This document shows positions 25,000 through 33,021 of a stretch of 43,213 bases of DNA, one piece after another. Source of the stretch: an uncultured Fibrobacter sp. Its GTDB lineage: Bacteria > Fibrobacterota > Fibrobacteria > Fibrobacterales > Fibrobacteraceae. The position numbers and the translations under genes were made by a program. Every line of letters begins with the position of its first letter. Within the stretch, counting starts at the first letter, position 1. The notes beneath the pieces were generated by a model. It was not told where the DNA came from. It searched no databases and worked only from the letters and a program-made list of their open reading frames with translations. Location: contig CAMUYW010000026.1 in the NCBI GenBank assembly GCA_947165045.1, positions 1 through 43,213 of the forward strand, given 5' to 3'.

Positions 25000-26349
25000 A
25001 TGGCAACGGCTTCGTTAAAAACTAATATGGATATGTTGAACGGACCTCTCGGTGGAAAAATCCTGAGGTTCGCTCTCCCGTTGGCGGCAACGAGCATTTT
25101 GCAGCAGCTGTTCAATGCCGCTGACATTGCCGTGGTTGGCCAATTTGCTGGCGACAAGGCTCTTGCTGCAGTCGGTGCAAACACGTTCGTTATCAATTTG
25201 CTCATCAACCTGTTCGTGGGAATTTCTGTCGGTGTGAATGTGGTGGTTGCCAATTCCATCGGCGCTAACAGCTACCGTTCCGTAACTCGCTGCGTCCATA
25301 CGTCGGTGATGGTCTCGTTCTTTAGCGGAATTTTACTTTCTTTTGTGGGTATCTTTTTTGCACGGCCGATTCTTACGGCGGTCTCGACGCCTTTGGACAT
25401 TTTGGACATGGCGGTGCGCTACTTGCAGATTTATTTTGCGGGCATGCCGTTCGTGATGATGTTTAACTTTATTGCGGCGATTCTGCGTGGAAAGGGCGAT
25501 ACCAAGCGCCCGCTCTATGTGCTGATGGTTGCGGGTGCCGTGAATGTCGTCTTGAATTTTATTCTTGTCGCGGGCTTTGATTTGGGCGTGTCGGGTGTAG
25601 CAATCGCAACGGTCTGTGCTAATGCAATTAGTGGACTTACTTTGTTCTATTTTTTGCTCCATGAGGTGGGACCGTTCAAGCTTGAATTCTGGAAATTGCG
25701 CGTGACACCGCTTTTCTTGAGCCGCATTATGCGCGTGGGTTTGCCCTCTGGCCTCCGTGGCGTTGTGTTCTCGTTTAGCAATGTGTGCTTGCAGTCTGCC
25801 ATTAACAGCTTGGGTTCTGCGACGGTGGCTGCATCGGCGGCCGCGCTCAATTATGAATTTGTGGTGTACTATTGGCTCAATTCATTTTCGCAAGCTTGCG
25901 TGACTTTTGTAGGGCAGAACTATGGTGCAAAGAACATGCCCCGTTGCCGCAGTGCCGTGCGCTGGACGCTTTTGCTCGGCTGTTCCTCTACGATTGTGTT
26001 GAGTGCTCTCTGTTGTATATTTGCCCACCCCTTACTTTCGGTGTTTACGTCGGATTCCGAGATCATAGAAATCGGTTCTATTCGCATGTACGTGGTGGTC
26101 GGGATTTTGTTTATCAATGTCTTTTTGGATGTGTTTTCGAGCGCACTTTCTGGAATGGGCCAGTCGCTTGCTCCTGCCCTTACTTGCGTGGCGGGCGTGT
26201 GTGGAATCCGAATTCTTTGGGTATTCTTTGTGTTCCCCAAGTTCAATTCTTTTGCTTCGTTGATGGTGATTTACCCGATAAGCTGGATTGCGACCATCTC
26301 GGTTCTTGTGGGGCTATACTTCTACTACGTAAAGCATCCGAAGTTCTAG
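25000..26349 (+). CDS. MATE-family multidrug/cation efflux transporter
   Basis: The 449-residue inner-membrane protein has about 12 hydrophobic helices arranged as two related halves, typical of MATE exporters that use sodium or proton gradients. Recognisable segments are GPLGGKILRFALPLAATSILQQLFNAADIAVVGQF at the start (helix 1, with the family's L-F-N-xxD pattern) and ALAAVGANTFVINLL. The substrate cannot be predicted. I chose the ATG at 25000, which has AGGTG 5 nt upstream; an in-frame ATG at 25027 is possible. It is divergent from ychF. Confidence 0.93.
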   Translation: MATASLKTNMDMLNGPLGGKILRFALPLAATSILQQLFNAADIAVVGQFAGDKALAAVGANTFVINLLINLFVGISVGVNVVVANSIGANSYRSVTRCVHTSVMVSFFSGILLSFVGIFFARPILTAVSTPLDILDMAVRYLQIYFAGMPFVMMFNFIAAILRGKGDTKRPLYVLMVAGAVNVVLNFILVAGFDLGVSGVAIATVCANAISGLTLFYFLLHEVGPFKLEFWKLRVTPLFLSRIMRVGLPSGLRGVVFSFSNVCLQSAINSLGSATVAASAAALNYEFVVYYWLNSFSQACVTFVGQNYGAKNMPRCRSAVRWTLLLGCSSTIVLSALCCIFAHPLLSVFTSDSEIIEIGSIRMYVVVGILFINVFLDVFSSALSGMGQSLAPALTCVAGVCGIRILWVFFVFPKFNSFASLMVIYPISWIATISVLVGLYFYYVKHPKF

Positions 26350-26444
26350 AAACTTTTTTCTCGTCGAAAAAAAATATTTTTTTTATGTCGCTTTTTTAAG
26401 AGCGTGTAAATGTTTATTATCTGATTTGCTTGTTTTTGCGGCAT

Positions 26445-26469
26445 TGTCAATTATTTGACATTTTGTCAA
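26445..26469. promoter_or_regulatory. Alternating TGTCAA/TTGACA palindromes
   Basis: TGTCAA-TTAT-TTGACA-TTT-TGTCAA gives two overlapping perfect 6-bp inverted repeats sharing the middle half-site. It lies about 70-100 nt upstream of the structured RNA that follows. It looks like an operator for a dimeric regulator, though TTGACA could also be a -35 hexamer. Confidence 0.35.
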
Positions 26470-26542
26470 CGGACGAATTTTGCGCTTTTGGGAAAAAGCC
26501 CTTGAATTAACGTAATTTATGCCTAGCCCAATCTTCAAAATC

Positions 26543-26724
26543 GCCGTTTGGGATTGGATTCCAAAAGCATCAGTTAGAGTTGGAGAATTGATTGCTTCTG
26601 TATCGGATGGAGACTCGGATCACTTTTCTTCATGATAAAAGATGTGACCAAGGCCGAGCAGAGTTTCCAATCCCAAACGGCTTATTAAAGAGACCGGATT
26701 TTTCATTCCGGCCTCTTTTCTTTT
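26543..26724 (+). ncRNA. Structured intergenic RNA with three-way junction
   Basis: This occupies most of a 373-nt gap. A perfect 16-bp closing stem pairs 26543-26558 with 26666-26681. Inside, 26565-26575 pairs with 26586-26597 (one bulge), and 26614-26618 plus 26620-26627 pair with 26637-26640, 26644-26647 and 26654-26658. A terminator hairpin follows at 26689. No downstream gene lies on the plus strand, so a trans-acting RNA is likelier than a riboswitch. I see no SRP, tmRNA or RNase P signature. The 5' end is probably about 26520-26540; a TAATTT at 26513 is only a weak -10 candidate. Confidence 0.6.
26689..26724. terminator. Bidirectional terminator
   Basis: AGAGACCGGA pairs with TCCGGCCTCT (one A-C mismatch) across an 8-nt loop and runs into TTTTCTTTT on the plus strand. 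On the minus strand it lies directly after the lipoprotein stop at 26723 and is followed by TTTAAT. Confidence 0.75.
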
Positions 26725-28264
26725 AAAGTAAATCGTCGACGTTGATTCCGTACATCTTCACGTTATCAATCCACACGTCCTTACCGTTGTAGACGAAAAT
26801 CGTGAATCGCGTAATCTTGTTGCGTGTGACGTCCCAACCGTGGTAGTCCTTGTTGTCTGGGGAGCCAAAGTCTTCCGGCTTGACAACCACACGAGTCCAT
26901 TGCTTGTTGACTTTTCCTGTGTACGACGTTTTGTAGTTCGTGTCTGATTCGACAATCGTTTCGAGGAAGATATCGAAATCACCATCGCCCTTGAGCCAAA
27001 CTTCCACAGAATCAAGCCTGCTCAAGTCGTGCTGGTGTTCTGCGATGCGCGTCCCGATGACGACGTATTGGCCTTTGGTGCCTGCAGAATATTGCACGTG
27101 TAGCATGTTCTTGCCGAAGATGGTGCTGTCGGCCTTTTCAATACCATTCATTTTATCTGCGGTAAGGGTGTCGCTAATTGTAGCGCCACTGTGCGGCTGA
27201 ATGTACCATTCGTGCTTGACCATCGGGGCTGGGATATCGTTGTAAATACCACCAGTTTCGAAGTTCAAAATTTCAACAGAGTTGAGCGCGCTCACGAGTG
27301 AATCGCTTAAGTCCTTCCATACGTTTACGCTGTCGAGTTTCTTGGCGTCCTTGTCGCCCCATTTGAGTAACCACGGCCTTACGGTGTCGGTTGCACTTTC
27401 TACGCGAATGTTTAGCACAGCGCTGTTGAGCGTTGTGTCCCAGCCATCAATTTCAAACGGGATAAGGTTTCCGCTTCCGTCGTAAAGGCGGATGTCGCTT
27501 CCGTCCTTGGCTGCTTTCTTGAAATCGAAGTTGTCTTCGGTCAAGCGCATTATAAGAACTGTCGGGAAGCTGAGCGGGCGCATCCAATCCGAAATTAGAT
27601 CGGACGGCATAACGCGCATTGCGTTTTCGGGAATCTTCTTGTTCGGGTTCTCGATAAGCCCAAGATCAGTCGTGTCGTTTTCTGCGATCTTTGCGGAGGC
27701 TTGTCCAATGGAGTAATCGTAGTCAGCGTCCCAAGCACTTACGGTGATGTTTCCTTGCGGCACCTTTGCGATGATGAACTGTCCAAGCGTGTCCGTCTTG
27801 ACAACCATGTTGAGACCTTGGATTGCGACCCATGCAAAACTTGCACTGTCCGGTAAATCAACAAGTCCCTTGACTGCACCCGTAGCTGCAAGCTGAACGC
27901 TGTCGAGCACGTATTCGTGGTGGAGGTTGTTCAACGTGTATTGTAAGACAATCGAAGAATTGCCCTTGATAAAGTTGATGGTGTAGGAACCGTTCTGATG
28001 CCCGTCGATGTAGGCCCAACCTGCGGAGTCTGTAATACCTTCGTAGGTGTAGTTTACAGAATTTGTCGTATCGGATGGATCTGCAACATACCAAGACGGG
28101 AGTACCTGATAGCGTACTTTAGCGGCTGGCGTTTCACCGTCAAAGACTCGGATCGCAATAGCGTTTTCGATTTCCGTCGTATTCCCTGCAGAATCGTTAC
28201 TTGTTGTGCAAGCAACGATAAGCCCAAGAGTGGCCAAATAAAGAAGTTTGCTATAGTTTTTCAT
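26723..28264 (-). CDS. Surface lipoprotein with DUF2341-like and carbohydrate-binding-like domains
   Basis: The 513-residue protein has a lipoprotein signal (LGLIVACTT, lipid Cys about residue 19). After two small beta-sandwich modules (about 30-210) comes a DUF2341-like segment (SFPTVLIMRLTEDNFDF, GSDIRLYDGSGNLIPFEIDGWD). A C-terminal beta-jelly-roll region (about 340-510: KNMLHVQYSAGTKGQYVVIG, VWLKGDGDFDIFLET, ITRFTIFVYNGKDVWIDNVKMYG) resembles carbohydrate-binding modules of the CBM11 or CIA30 kind. Binding of polysaccharide at the cell surface is inferred. It begins directly at the stop of the TIGR02147-type gene (TAAATG), so the two are co-translated. The precise ligand is unknown. Confidence 0.8.
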   Translation of the reverse strand: MKNYSKLLYLATLGLIVACTTSNDSAGNTTEIENAIAIRVFDGETPAAKVRYQVLPSWYVADPSDTTNSVNYTYEGITDSAGWAYIDGHQNGSYTINFIKGNSSIVLQYTLNNLHHEYVLDSVQLAATGAVKGLVDLPDSASFAWVAIQGLNMVVKTDTLGQFIIAKVPQGNITVSAWDADYDYSIGQASAKIAENDTTDLGLIENPNKKIPENAMRVMPSDLISDWMRPLSFPTVLIMRLTEDNFDFKKAAKDGSDIRLYDGSGNLIPFEIDGWDTTLNSAVLNIRVESATDTVRPWLLKWGDKDAKKLDSVNVWKDLSDSLVSALNSVEILNFETGGIYNDIPAPMVKHEWYIQPHSGATISDTLTADKMNGIEKADSTIFGKNMLHVQYSAGTKGQYVVIGTRIAEHQHDLSRLDSVEVWLKGDGDFDIFLETIVESDTNYKTSYTGKVNKQWTRVVVKPEDFGSPDNKDYHGWDVTRNKITRFTIFVYNGKDVWIDNVKMYGINVDDLL

Positions 28265-29095
28265 TTATTTATCCTTCTTCTTGTTGAGTGCGACGGGGAA
28301 TAAGGCTAGGTTCAACTGCATCACGCGATCGGGCACGATGCACTTGTCGACGCGGATCTGGATTTCTTTGCGGAATTCCTTGAGCATCTTTTTGAGGTCT
28401 TCGAATCCCTTGGCGTCGACGGCCATGGTGATGGTCGAAATGTCTCGGTTCTCTGGCGGAATTTCATTGAGCGAGCGGATGCCAAACTGCATGACCTTGG
28501 AATGGAAACTGCGGATGGCTTCGGCCTTTTCGGCACCTTGAACCGTGATGTGCGGGTCGGCTAAGCGGACTTTGCTGTTGTTGTTGATTGGCTGAATGAA
28601 ACCGAGCGACTTTAAGATTTCGATGCTTTCTTGTGCTTGCTCTTCGGTAATTGGCGGAATGACGCTGTTTGCGATTTCCGGGATGTCCACGTTGCCGTGT
28701 TTTACTTCGATGAGAGCTCTTACGACAATCGTCCACCAGGCGCTAAGATACTTGAGTTCGTTGTCCTTGAGCAAGTGGCGCTTGACATCGCGCAACTGGA
28801 ATGCCTTTTGCAAAATTTCGGCTTTTGTCTTTTCGGACTTCGTGCGCGAGGCGACAATCAGCAAATCAAAATATGCAGCTCCGCGACCGTCGAGCCCGAG
28901 CATTTTTTTTGCGGCGGGAACGGCGTGGACGGGGAGGTTGCGTTTTTTCTGGACGATATAGTAAGCATGGCTTGAATCCAAGCCAAGTGTTTTGCCGAGA
29001 GTGCTGAAGGAATACAAGGAGTTGTGCTTTTTGTGCTCCAAGTAATAATCCTTGATCATATCTCGGTAGTCATCATAATCAAAGATTTCTGCCAT
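28265..29095 (-). CDS. TIGR02147-family protein
   Basis: The 276-residue soluble protein belongs to a family found mainly in Fibrobacter (TIGR02147, overlapping DUF4423). Marks of the family are EIFDYDDYRDMIKDYYLEHK at the start, an N-terminal helix-turn-helix-like segment (FSTLGKTLGLDSSHAYYIVQKKRNLP, given here by position about 30-55), the WWTIVVRALIE stretch near 120, and a C-terminal KEFRKEIQIRVDK. A DNA-binding regulatory role is inferred from the helix-turn-helix-like region. It sits directly upstream of a surface lipoprotein gene, whose start codon touches its stop. The ATG at 29095 is preceded by TAGGTTTGG; the frame extends to a TTG two codons earlier. Confidence 0.88.
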   Translation of the reverse strand: MAEIFDYDDYRDMIKDYYLEHKKHNSLYSFSTLGKTLGLDSSHAYYIVQKKRNLPVHAVPAAKKMLGLDGRGAAYFDLLIVASRTKSEKTKAEILQKAFQLRDVKRHLLKDNELKYLSAWWTIVVRALIEVKHGNVDIPEIANSVIPPITEEQAQESIEILKSLGFIQPINNNSKVRLADPHITVQGAEKAEAIRSFHSKVMQFGIRSLNEIPPENRDISTITMAVDAKGFEDLKKMLKEFRKEIQIRVDKCIVPDRVMQLNLALFPVALNKKKDK

Positions 29096-29252
29096 AACCA
29101 AACCTAATGTAAATATACTTTAAATTAAGCCTGATAGAGAACGGTGAGTAAATCGTAAGTAGCGATTTGGTGGGCTATTGCGTGAGTTTTGTCAAAAAGT
29201 CGGGAATTTGGAGGGAAAAATGGACTAATGCTTAGGTCGAGAGCCGTTGATC

Positions 29253-29320
29253 GTCATTCTCCGAAGGAGAATCCATACATTAATAGAAAACAGTATGGGT
29301 CCTCCCTGTAGGAGGATGAC
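29253..29320. repeat. Palindromic intergenic element, copy 1
   Basis: A 68-bp element has terminal inverted repeats GTCATTCTCC and GGAGGATGAC (9 of 10 match), an inner inverted repeat CCATAC/GTATGG, and a hairpin in each arm (ATTCTCC-GAA-GGAGAAT and TCCTCC-CTGTA-GGAGGA). It has the same plan as the element at 31472-31555. Confidence 0.7.
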
Positions 29321-29390
29321 TGCTTGGGAGGGGGGAGCCTCATCTAGGTTTTGTTTTTTTCTAGAATTGTAATTGATTGGAACCGTTTTT

Positions 29391-30419
29391 ATGGAAAAAA
29401 TTGTGGAAAAGAAAACTAAAATGAAATGGGTTGCGAAGCTTCTTGGCGTTTTGCTAATGTGGGTTATTGCATTCGTTGGGTATAAGGTTTGGTATAAACA
29501 TGTTGAAGAACGTATTCGATATGAAAACATGATTGAAGTGACGAACGATTGCATTCGTGCGGGCGACTGGAAGTGTGCTGAGAAAAAGGTTCGCGAACTT
29601 TTGAAGTCCGTACCGAACGATACGAATTTGCAGATGCACATGGCAGGGATTCTCTTTGAACAGGGCCGTTATAAGGAATGCATCAGTTACATTGAAACTT
29701 TGAATTTTAAGCATGCGGATTTAGATTATCTTGTTGAAAAGTCAAACCTTCTGGAACAGGAATTGGCGCAACTTGGCGTTGAAAAATCCATGCATTTCCG
29801 CTTGGAATTTGATGGCGGTCCTTCAAAAAAAGATGTGATGGAAGCGCTTGCAGTGTTAGAAGTCGCGTATGATTCGATTAGTAATTTGTTTGACTTTTTG
29901 CCCGAAAATAAAATGTGTTTGGTGTTGTATCAAGATAAGGAATTCCAAGGCGTGGGGCCGCGCCCCGATTGGGTTGGCGCCGTGTTTGACGGAAAGTTGC
30001 GTGTGCCTGTGAACATGATGGTGTATCGCGAAGTTTACCGCCCCGTGCTGTTCCATGAATTGACTCATGCGTTTGTTCGTGCAATGACTCGTGCGAATGT
30101 TCCGTGCTGGATGAACGAGGGAATTGCTCAAGTGATTGACGCTTCGCATAGCGGTGAAGAACGCCCTTCGGGTGCATACCCGAGCATTGAATCGTTGAAA
30201 AAATCTTTTGTGAAAGAAAAGAATACGGAACAAGCGACGAAACTTTATTGGTATTCTAGACGAATGGTCGAGGAACTTTTGTGGCGTGATGGTGGCGGCC
30301 CAGCGGCGTTTCGCAAGTTTGCAAAATGCTTGCAGGATTTGGGTGCGCTCGGAATGGATGGCGCTTTGAAAAAGTATTATGACATGACTGCCCAGGATTT
30401 GCTGGAGTCAGTGCGGTAG
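29391..30419 (+). CDS. Membrane-anchored gluzincin metallopeptidase with TPR-like region
   Basis: This 342-residue protein has a single N-terminal membrane helix (about 13-32, AKLLGVLLMWVIAFVGYKVW), so the rest should face the periplasm. A TPR-like helical part (about 45-125) is followed by a peptidase domain of the MA-like gluzincin type. The zinc site HELTH lies near residue 221, with the third ligand expected in WMNEGIAQ about 20 residues on. All catalytic residues are present. Substrates are unknown. The ATG at 29391 has GGAA upstream; the frame extends to an ATT-region start at 29373 that is less likely. The gene ends 1 nt before the asparaginase frame and is probably co-transcribed. Confidence 0.87.
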   Translation: MEKIVEKKTKMKWVAKLLGVLLMWVIAFVGYKVWYKHVEERIRYENMIEVTNDCIRAGDWKCAEKKVRELLKSVPNDTNLQMHMAGILFEQGRYKECISYIETLNFKHADLDYLVEKSNLLEQELAQLGVEKSMHFRLEFDGGPSKKDVMEALAVLEVAYDSISNLFDFLPENKMCLVLYQDKEFQGVGPRPDWVGAVFDGKLRVPVNMMVYREVYRPVLFHELTHAFVRAMTRANVPCWMNEGIAQVIDASHSGEERPSGAYPSIESLKKSFVKEKNTEQATKLYWYSRRMVEELLWRDGGGPAAFRKFAKCLQDLGALGMDGALKKYYDMTAQDLLESVR

Positions 30420-30420
30420 C

Positions 30421-31464
30421 ATGGTGGAAAATTTTGCAATGATTTCGACGATGAAAAATATTGTGATTCTGGCAACCGGCGGGACCATCGCTGGCGCTGG
30501 TGAGCTAGGTAAGGATCTTGGTTATAAGTCTGGCTCAATCGAAGCGCAAACGTTGATTGATGCGGTTCCTGAATTGAAACATGTAGCAAATATTTTTGTG
30601 GAACAAGTTTGCAATATCAATTCGGACGATGTCACTTCTGAAATTTGGATTTCGCTTGCTTTGCGAATAAAAGAACTAAGTGAAGTTGGGCTTGGTGCAT
30701 CGCATGAAAATGTTGATGGCTTTGTGATTATGCACGGGACCGATACGATGGAAGAGACCGCGTTTTTCTTGAACTTGGTTCTGAACACCGCAAAGCCGGT
30801 GGTGCTGACTGGTTCAATGCGCCCCGCCACTGCTGCCGAACCCGATGGCCCCGCGAACTTGCTCTTTGCTGTGAAAAGCGCTGTGGAATTGTCATCACGT
30901 TTTGAATGTCACCCCGGACAGTCTTCTTCTGATTTGTCATCCCGGACTCCGTTCCGGGATCGCCTATCTCGATTTGCAAAATCCATGCCTGTCTTCGTTG
31001 CATTCGCGGGCAAGCTTATGGACGCTCGCACTGTGCAAAAAATCAATGCGAACGACCTCGACGCCTTCGCAGAAGTGGGGGTTGTGCGGACTCTCGAGCC
31101 TGCATTCGACATCTCTGCCTTGCGATCCCTCCCGAAAGTTTCCGTTCTTTACTTCAACGCAGATGCCGATGCTGATTTTGTTCGCTTTGCAGCCGAACGC
31201 TCGGCAGGCATTGTCATTGCTGGTGCTGGCGCCGGTGAGTTCTCACAATCATGGGCGGCAGCAATTGCTGATGTCGTTGCTAAAAAAATCCCCGTAGCCA
31301 TTTCAACACGAATCAATCGCGGTTGCATTGTGCCCGAACAACTCCTTGTTCCAGGCACAATCGCTGCTTACGGGCTTCCACCAGTAAAAGCTGCTGTACT
31401 CCTGCGTTTGGCCCTGACTATAACGCGCGATCCTGTCGAAATTCAGAAAATTTTTAACGAGTAA
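30421..31464 (+). CDS. L-asparaginase with an in-frame palindromic repeat insertion
   Basis: The enzyme hydrolyses asparagine to aspartate and ammonia. Both threonine active-site motifs are present: ILATGGTIAGAG and VIMHGTDTMEETAFF, and MRPATAAEPDGPANLLFAV follows the second. The sequence resembles type II enzymes, but no signal peptide is seen, so it is probably cytoplasmic. Between AVELSS and MPVFVAFAGKLMDAR sits an extra stretch of about 25 residues, encoded by palindromic repeat DNA (30907-30961), that asparaginases normally lack. The frame stays open. Starts at 30421 (347 residues), 30439 or 30451 are all possible; the last gives the canonical N-terminus MKNIVILATGG. Confidence 0.88.
   Translation: MVENFAMISTMKNIVILATGGTIAGAGELGKDLGYKSGSIEAQTLIDAVPELKHVANIFVEQVCNINSDDVTSEIWISLALRIKELSEVGLGASHENVDGFVIMHGTDTMEETAFFLNLVLNTAKPVVLTGSMRPATAAEPDGPANLLFAVKSAVELSSRFECHPGQSSSDLSSRTPFRDRLSRFAKSMPVFVAFAGKLMDARTVQKINANDLDAFAEVGVVRTLEPAFDISALRSLPKVSVLYFNADADADFVRFAAERSAGIVIAGAGAGEFSQSWAAAIADVVAKKIPVAISTRINRGCIVPEQLLVPGTIAAYGLPPVKAAVLLRLALTITRDPVEIQKIFNE
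30907..30961 (+). repeat. Palindromic repeat inside the asparaginase gene
   Basis: Two copies of TGTCAyCCCGGAC lie 28 bp apart. The second continues as a hairpin (CCCGGA-CTCCGT-TCCGGG) ending in GATC. The same TGTCACCCCGGACT opening occurs in the intergenic element at 37989. The insertion preserves the reading frame. Confidence 0.7.
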
Positions 31465-31471
31465 AAATACC

Positions 31472-31555
31472 GTCATTCTGAGTAGCGAAGCTACGAAGAA
31501 TCCAGTGCAGTGATGAAAAGTTTCTGGATCCTTCTCCTTTCTGCATCAGGATGAC
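31472..31555. repeat. Palindromic intergenic element, copy 2
   Basis: An 84-bp element has terminal inverted repeats GTCATTCTGA and TCAGGATGAC (9 of 10 match, the mismatch at the same position as in copy 1) and an inner inverted repeat ATCCAG/CTGGAT. It fills most of the gap between the asparaginase gene and dtd. Confidence 0.72.
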
Positions 31556-31576
31556 TAGAAAAACAAATGGTAAACT

Positions 31577-32014
31577 ATGAAATTTCTCATCCAACGTGTT
31601 ACAAAAGCTCAAGTCGATATCGAAGGTGTAACAGTCGGAAAAATTGACGGCAAAGGTTTCCTTGTTTTAATCGGAGTAGGCGAGGACGACACTCGCGAAA
31701 TTGCAGACCGCTTCATCAAGAAAATGCTTGCGCTTCGCATCTTCGCCGACGAAAATGGCAAAACGAATCTCTCCATCAAAGATGTCGGTGGTTCGCTCTT
31801 GCTCGTCTCGCAATTTACGCTTTACGCCAATTGCAACAAGGGTAATCGCCCGACGTTTAACGGTGCTGGCAACCCAACGCTTGCCAACGAACTTTACGAG
31901 TACATCATCGCGCAATGCAAAAAAGAAATTGCTGTTGTCGAAACGGGAAAGTTCGGCGCGGACATGCAAGTGAGTCTTGTGAATGACGGTCCGTTCACTA
32001 TAATGCTAGATTAA
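31577..32014 (+). CDS. dtd: D-aminoacyl-tRNA deacylase
   Basis: At 145 residues it is full length for DTD, a dimeric cytoplasmic enzyme that removes D-amino acids (and glycine from tRNA-Ala) from mischarged tRNA. Both family motifs are intact: SQFTLYA (about residues 78-84) and the C-terminal [10 protein letters not shown] containing the Gly-Pro substrate-selecting motif. The N-terminus [17 protein letters not shown] is typical. No convincing ribosome site precedes the ATG. It follows a palindromic repeat element. Confidence 0.96.
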   Translation: MKFLIQRVTKAQVDIEGVTVGKIDGKGFLVLIGVGEDDTREIADRFIKKMLALRIFADENGKTNLSIKDVGGSLLLVSQFTLYANCNKGNRPTFNGAGNPTLANELYEYIIAQCKKEIAVVETGKFGADMQVSLVNDGPFTIMLD

Positions 32015-32048
32015 CAGGGAATGCGTCATGGCAAAATAGGAGATTTTT

Positions 32049-32900
32049 ATGAACATCAATTGTTTTTCGCTTTTGTCGCCCTGTAGAGCGCTCGCATTTT
32101 TAACCGTTGCCTTCCTTGCTTCTTGCGCGGGATCGCGTGATTCTGCTCCCGAAGGCGGCGACATGGCTGATGCTCCTTGCACGGAATGCGGCACGCAGGG
32201 CGAAATTGAACTCAAAATCACGGACGAAAAATTTTACCGCGAATGGAATCCCGTGGCGTTTAGTCGCATCGATTCTAACGCTGTTGTTGGCGTTTTCCCT
32301 TCGCTCAAGGTGACCGCGAACCGCCCCGAAGATTGCAAAATGTGCCACAGCTTTAGCGCTGACGCACTTGACTTTGACCTTGCACGTGTCGAAGATTCTC
32401 TGTTTGTAAAAGCGTTCCCAAAAATGACCCGCGAACTGATGCTCCCGGGAATGCGTGTTCCCGATGCTGATTCTGCGTACATGGATATGTTGTCTGCAAA
32501 ACTTCTCAAGATGAAATTTGTCGAAGGCAAACGCCTTGATGATGTGACTCCGTGGGAAGAACGCGATGGCGTTGAGCAGACGTTAACGCGGCAATTGCCT
32601 TTTGAACTTTCGGATATGCTGAATAAAATCGCAAGCCGCTACGAACTCCGCTATTTGACAATCCCTCTCCTGATGGACGTCACAATGGATCCCGACTTGG
32701 GCAAAAAAGGCGGTTTCAAATGGCAAATCGTTTGGAGCATGTGGGATGCCCGCTATGGTGAACTCGTTTGCCTTGCGTATTCAAAATTCACTGCCGCGAC
32801 AACAACCCGCGTGGCGCCTGAAAAAGAATGGGCAACGCCATTTGCTTCAAGACTCTGGCGCATGTTCTCCGTCGATGTCGCGAATTTCGAGAATCACTAG
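32049..32900 (+). CDS. Lipoprotein of unknown function with two CxxC motifs
   Basis: The 283-residue protein has a lipoprotein signal (FLTVAFLASCAGS, lipid Cys about residue 27). Near the N-terminus of the mature part is PCTECG, and about 65 residues later DCKMCHS, which contains the CxxCH pattern. The rest is an alpha/beta domain (LTIPLLMDVTMDPDLGKKGGFKWQIVWSMWDARYGEL) with a central strand-rich part. The start has a GGAG site 6 nt upstream. CxxCH could bind haem covalently, but a structural metal or disulfide is equally possible. I do not recognise the family. Confidence 0.75.
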   Translation: MNINCFSLLSPCRALAFLTVAFLASCAGSRDSAPEGGDMADAPCTECGTQGEIELKITDEKFYREWNPVAFSRIDSNAVVGVFPSLKVTANRPEDCKMCHSFSADALDFDLARVEDSLFVKAFPKMTRELMLPGMRVPDADSAYMDMLSAKLLKMKFVEGKRLDDVTPWEERDGVEQTLTRQLPFELSDMLNKIASRYELRYLTIPLLMDVTMDPDLGKKGGFKWQIVWSMWDARYGELVCLAYSKFTAATTTRVAPEKEWATPFASRLWRMFSVDVANFENH

Positions 32901-32983
32901 TCTCTCGTCATTCGCCTTATGCCGTTGTCGTCTATCCCTAACCACCAACCACTAACCACTTCTTACTAAAGTTTAAACTCTAT

Positions 32984-33011
32984 TCTCTCGTCTTTCGTCT
33001 CTCGTCTTTCG
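32984..33011. repeat. Tandem 14-bp repeat
   Basis: TCTCTCGTCTTTCG occurs twice in direct tandem, and a diverged copy (one base different) lies at 32901-32914. The 134-nt gap is pyrimidine-rich on the plus strand and also carries a CCCTAACCACCAACCACTAA stretch. Confidence 0.7.
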
Positions 33012-33021
33012 TCTAAAAATC

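Noticed and set aside
26543..26681. SRP RNA, tmRNA, RNase P or 6S RNA identity for the structured region
   Set aside because: The conserved sequence blocks of SRP, tmRNA and RNase P RNA are absent, and the three-way junction does not look like the long rod with central bubble of 6S RNA; left unassigned.
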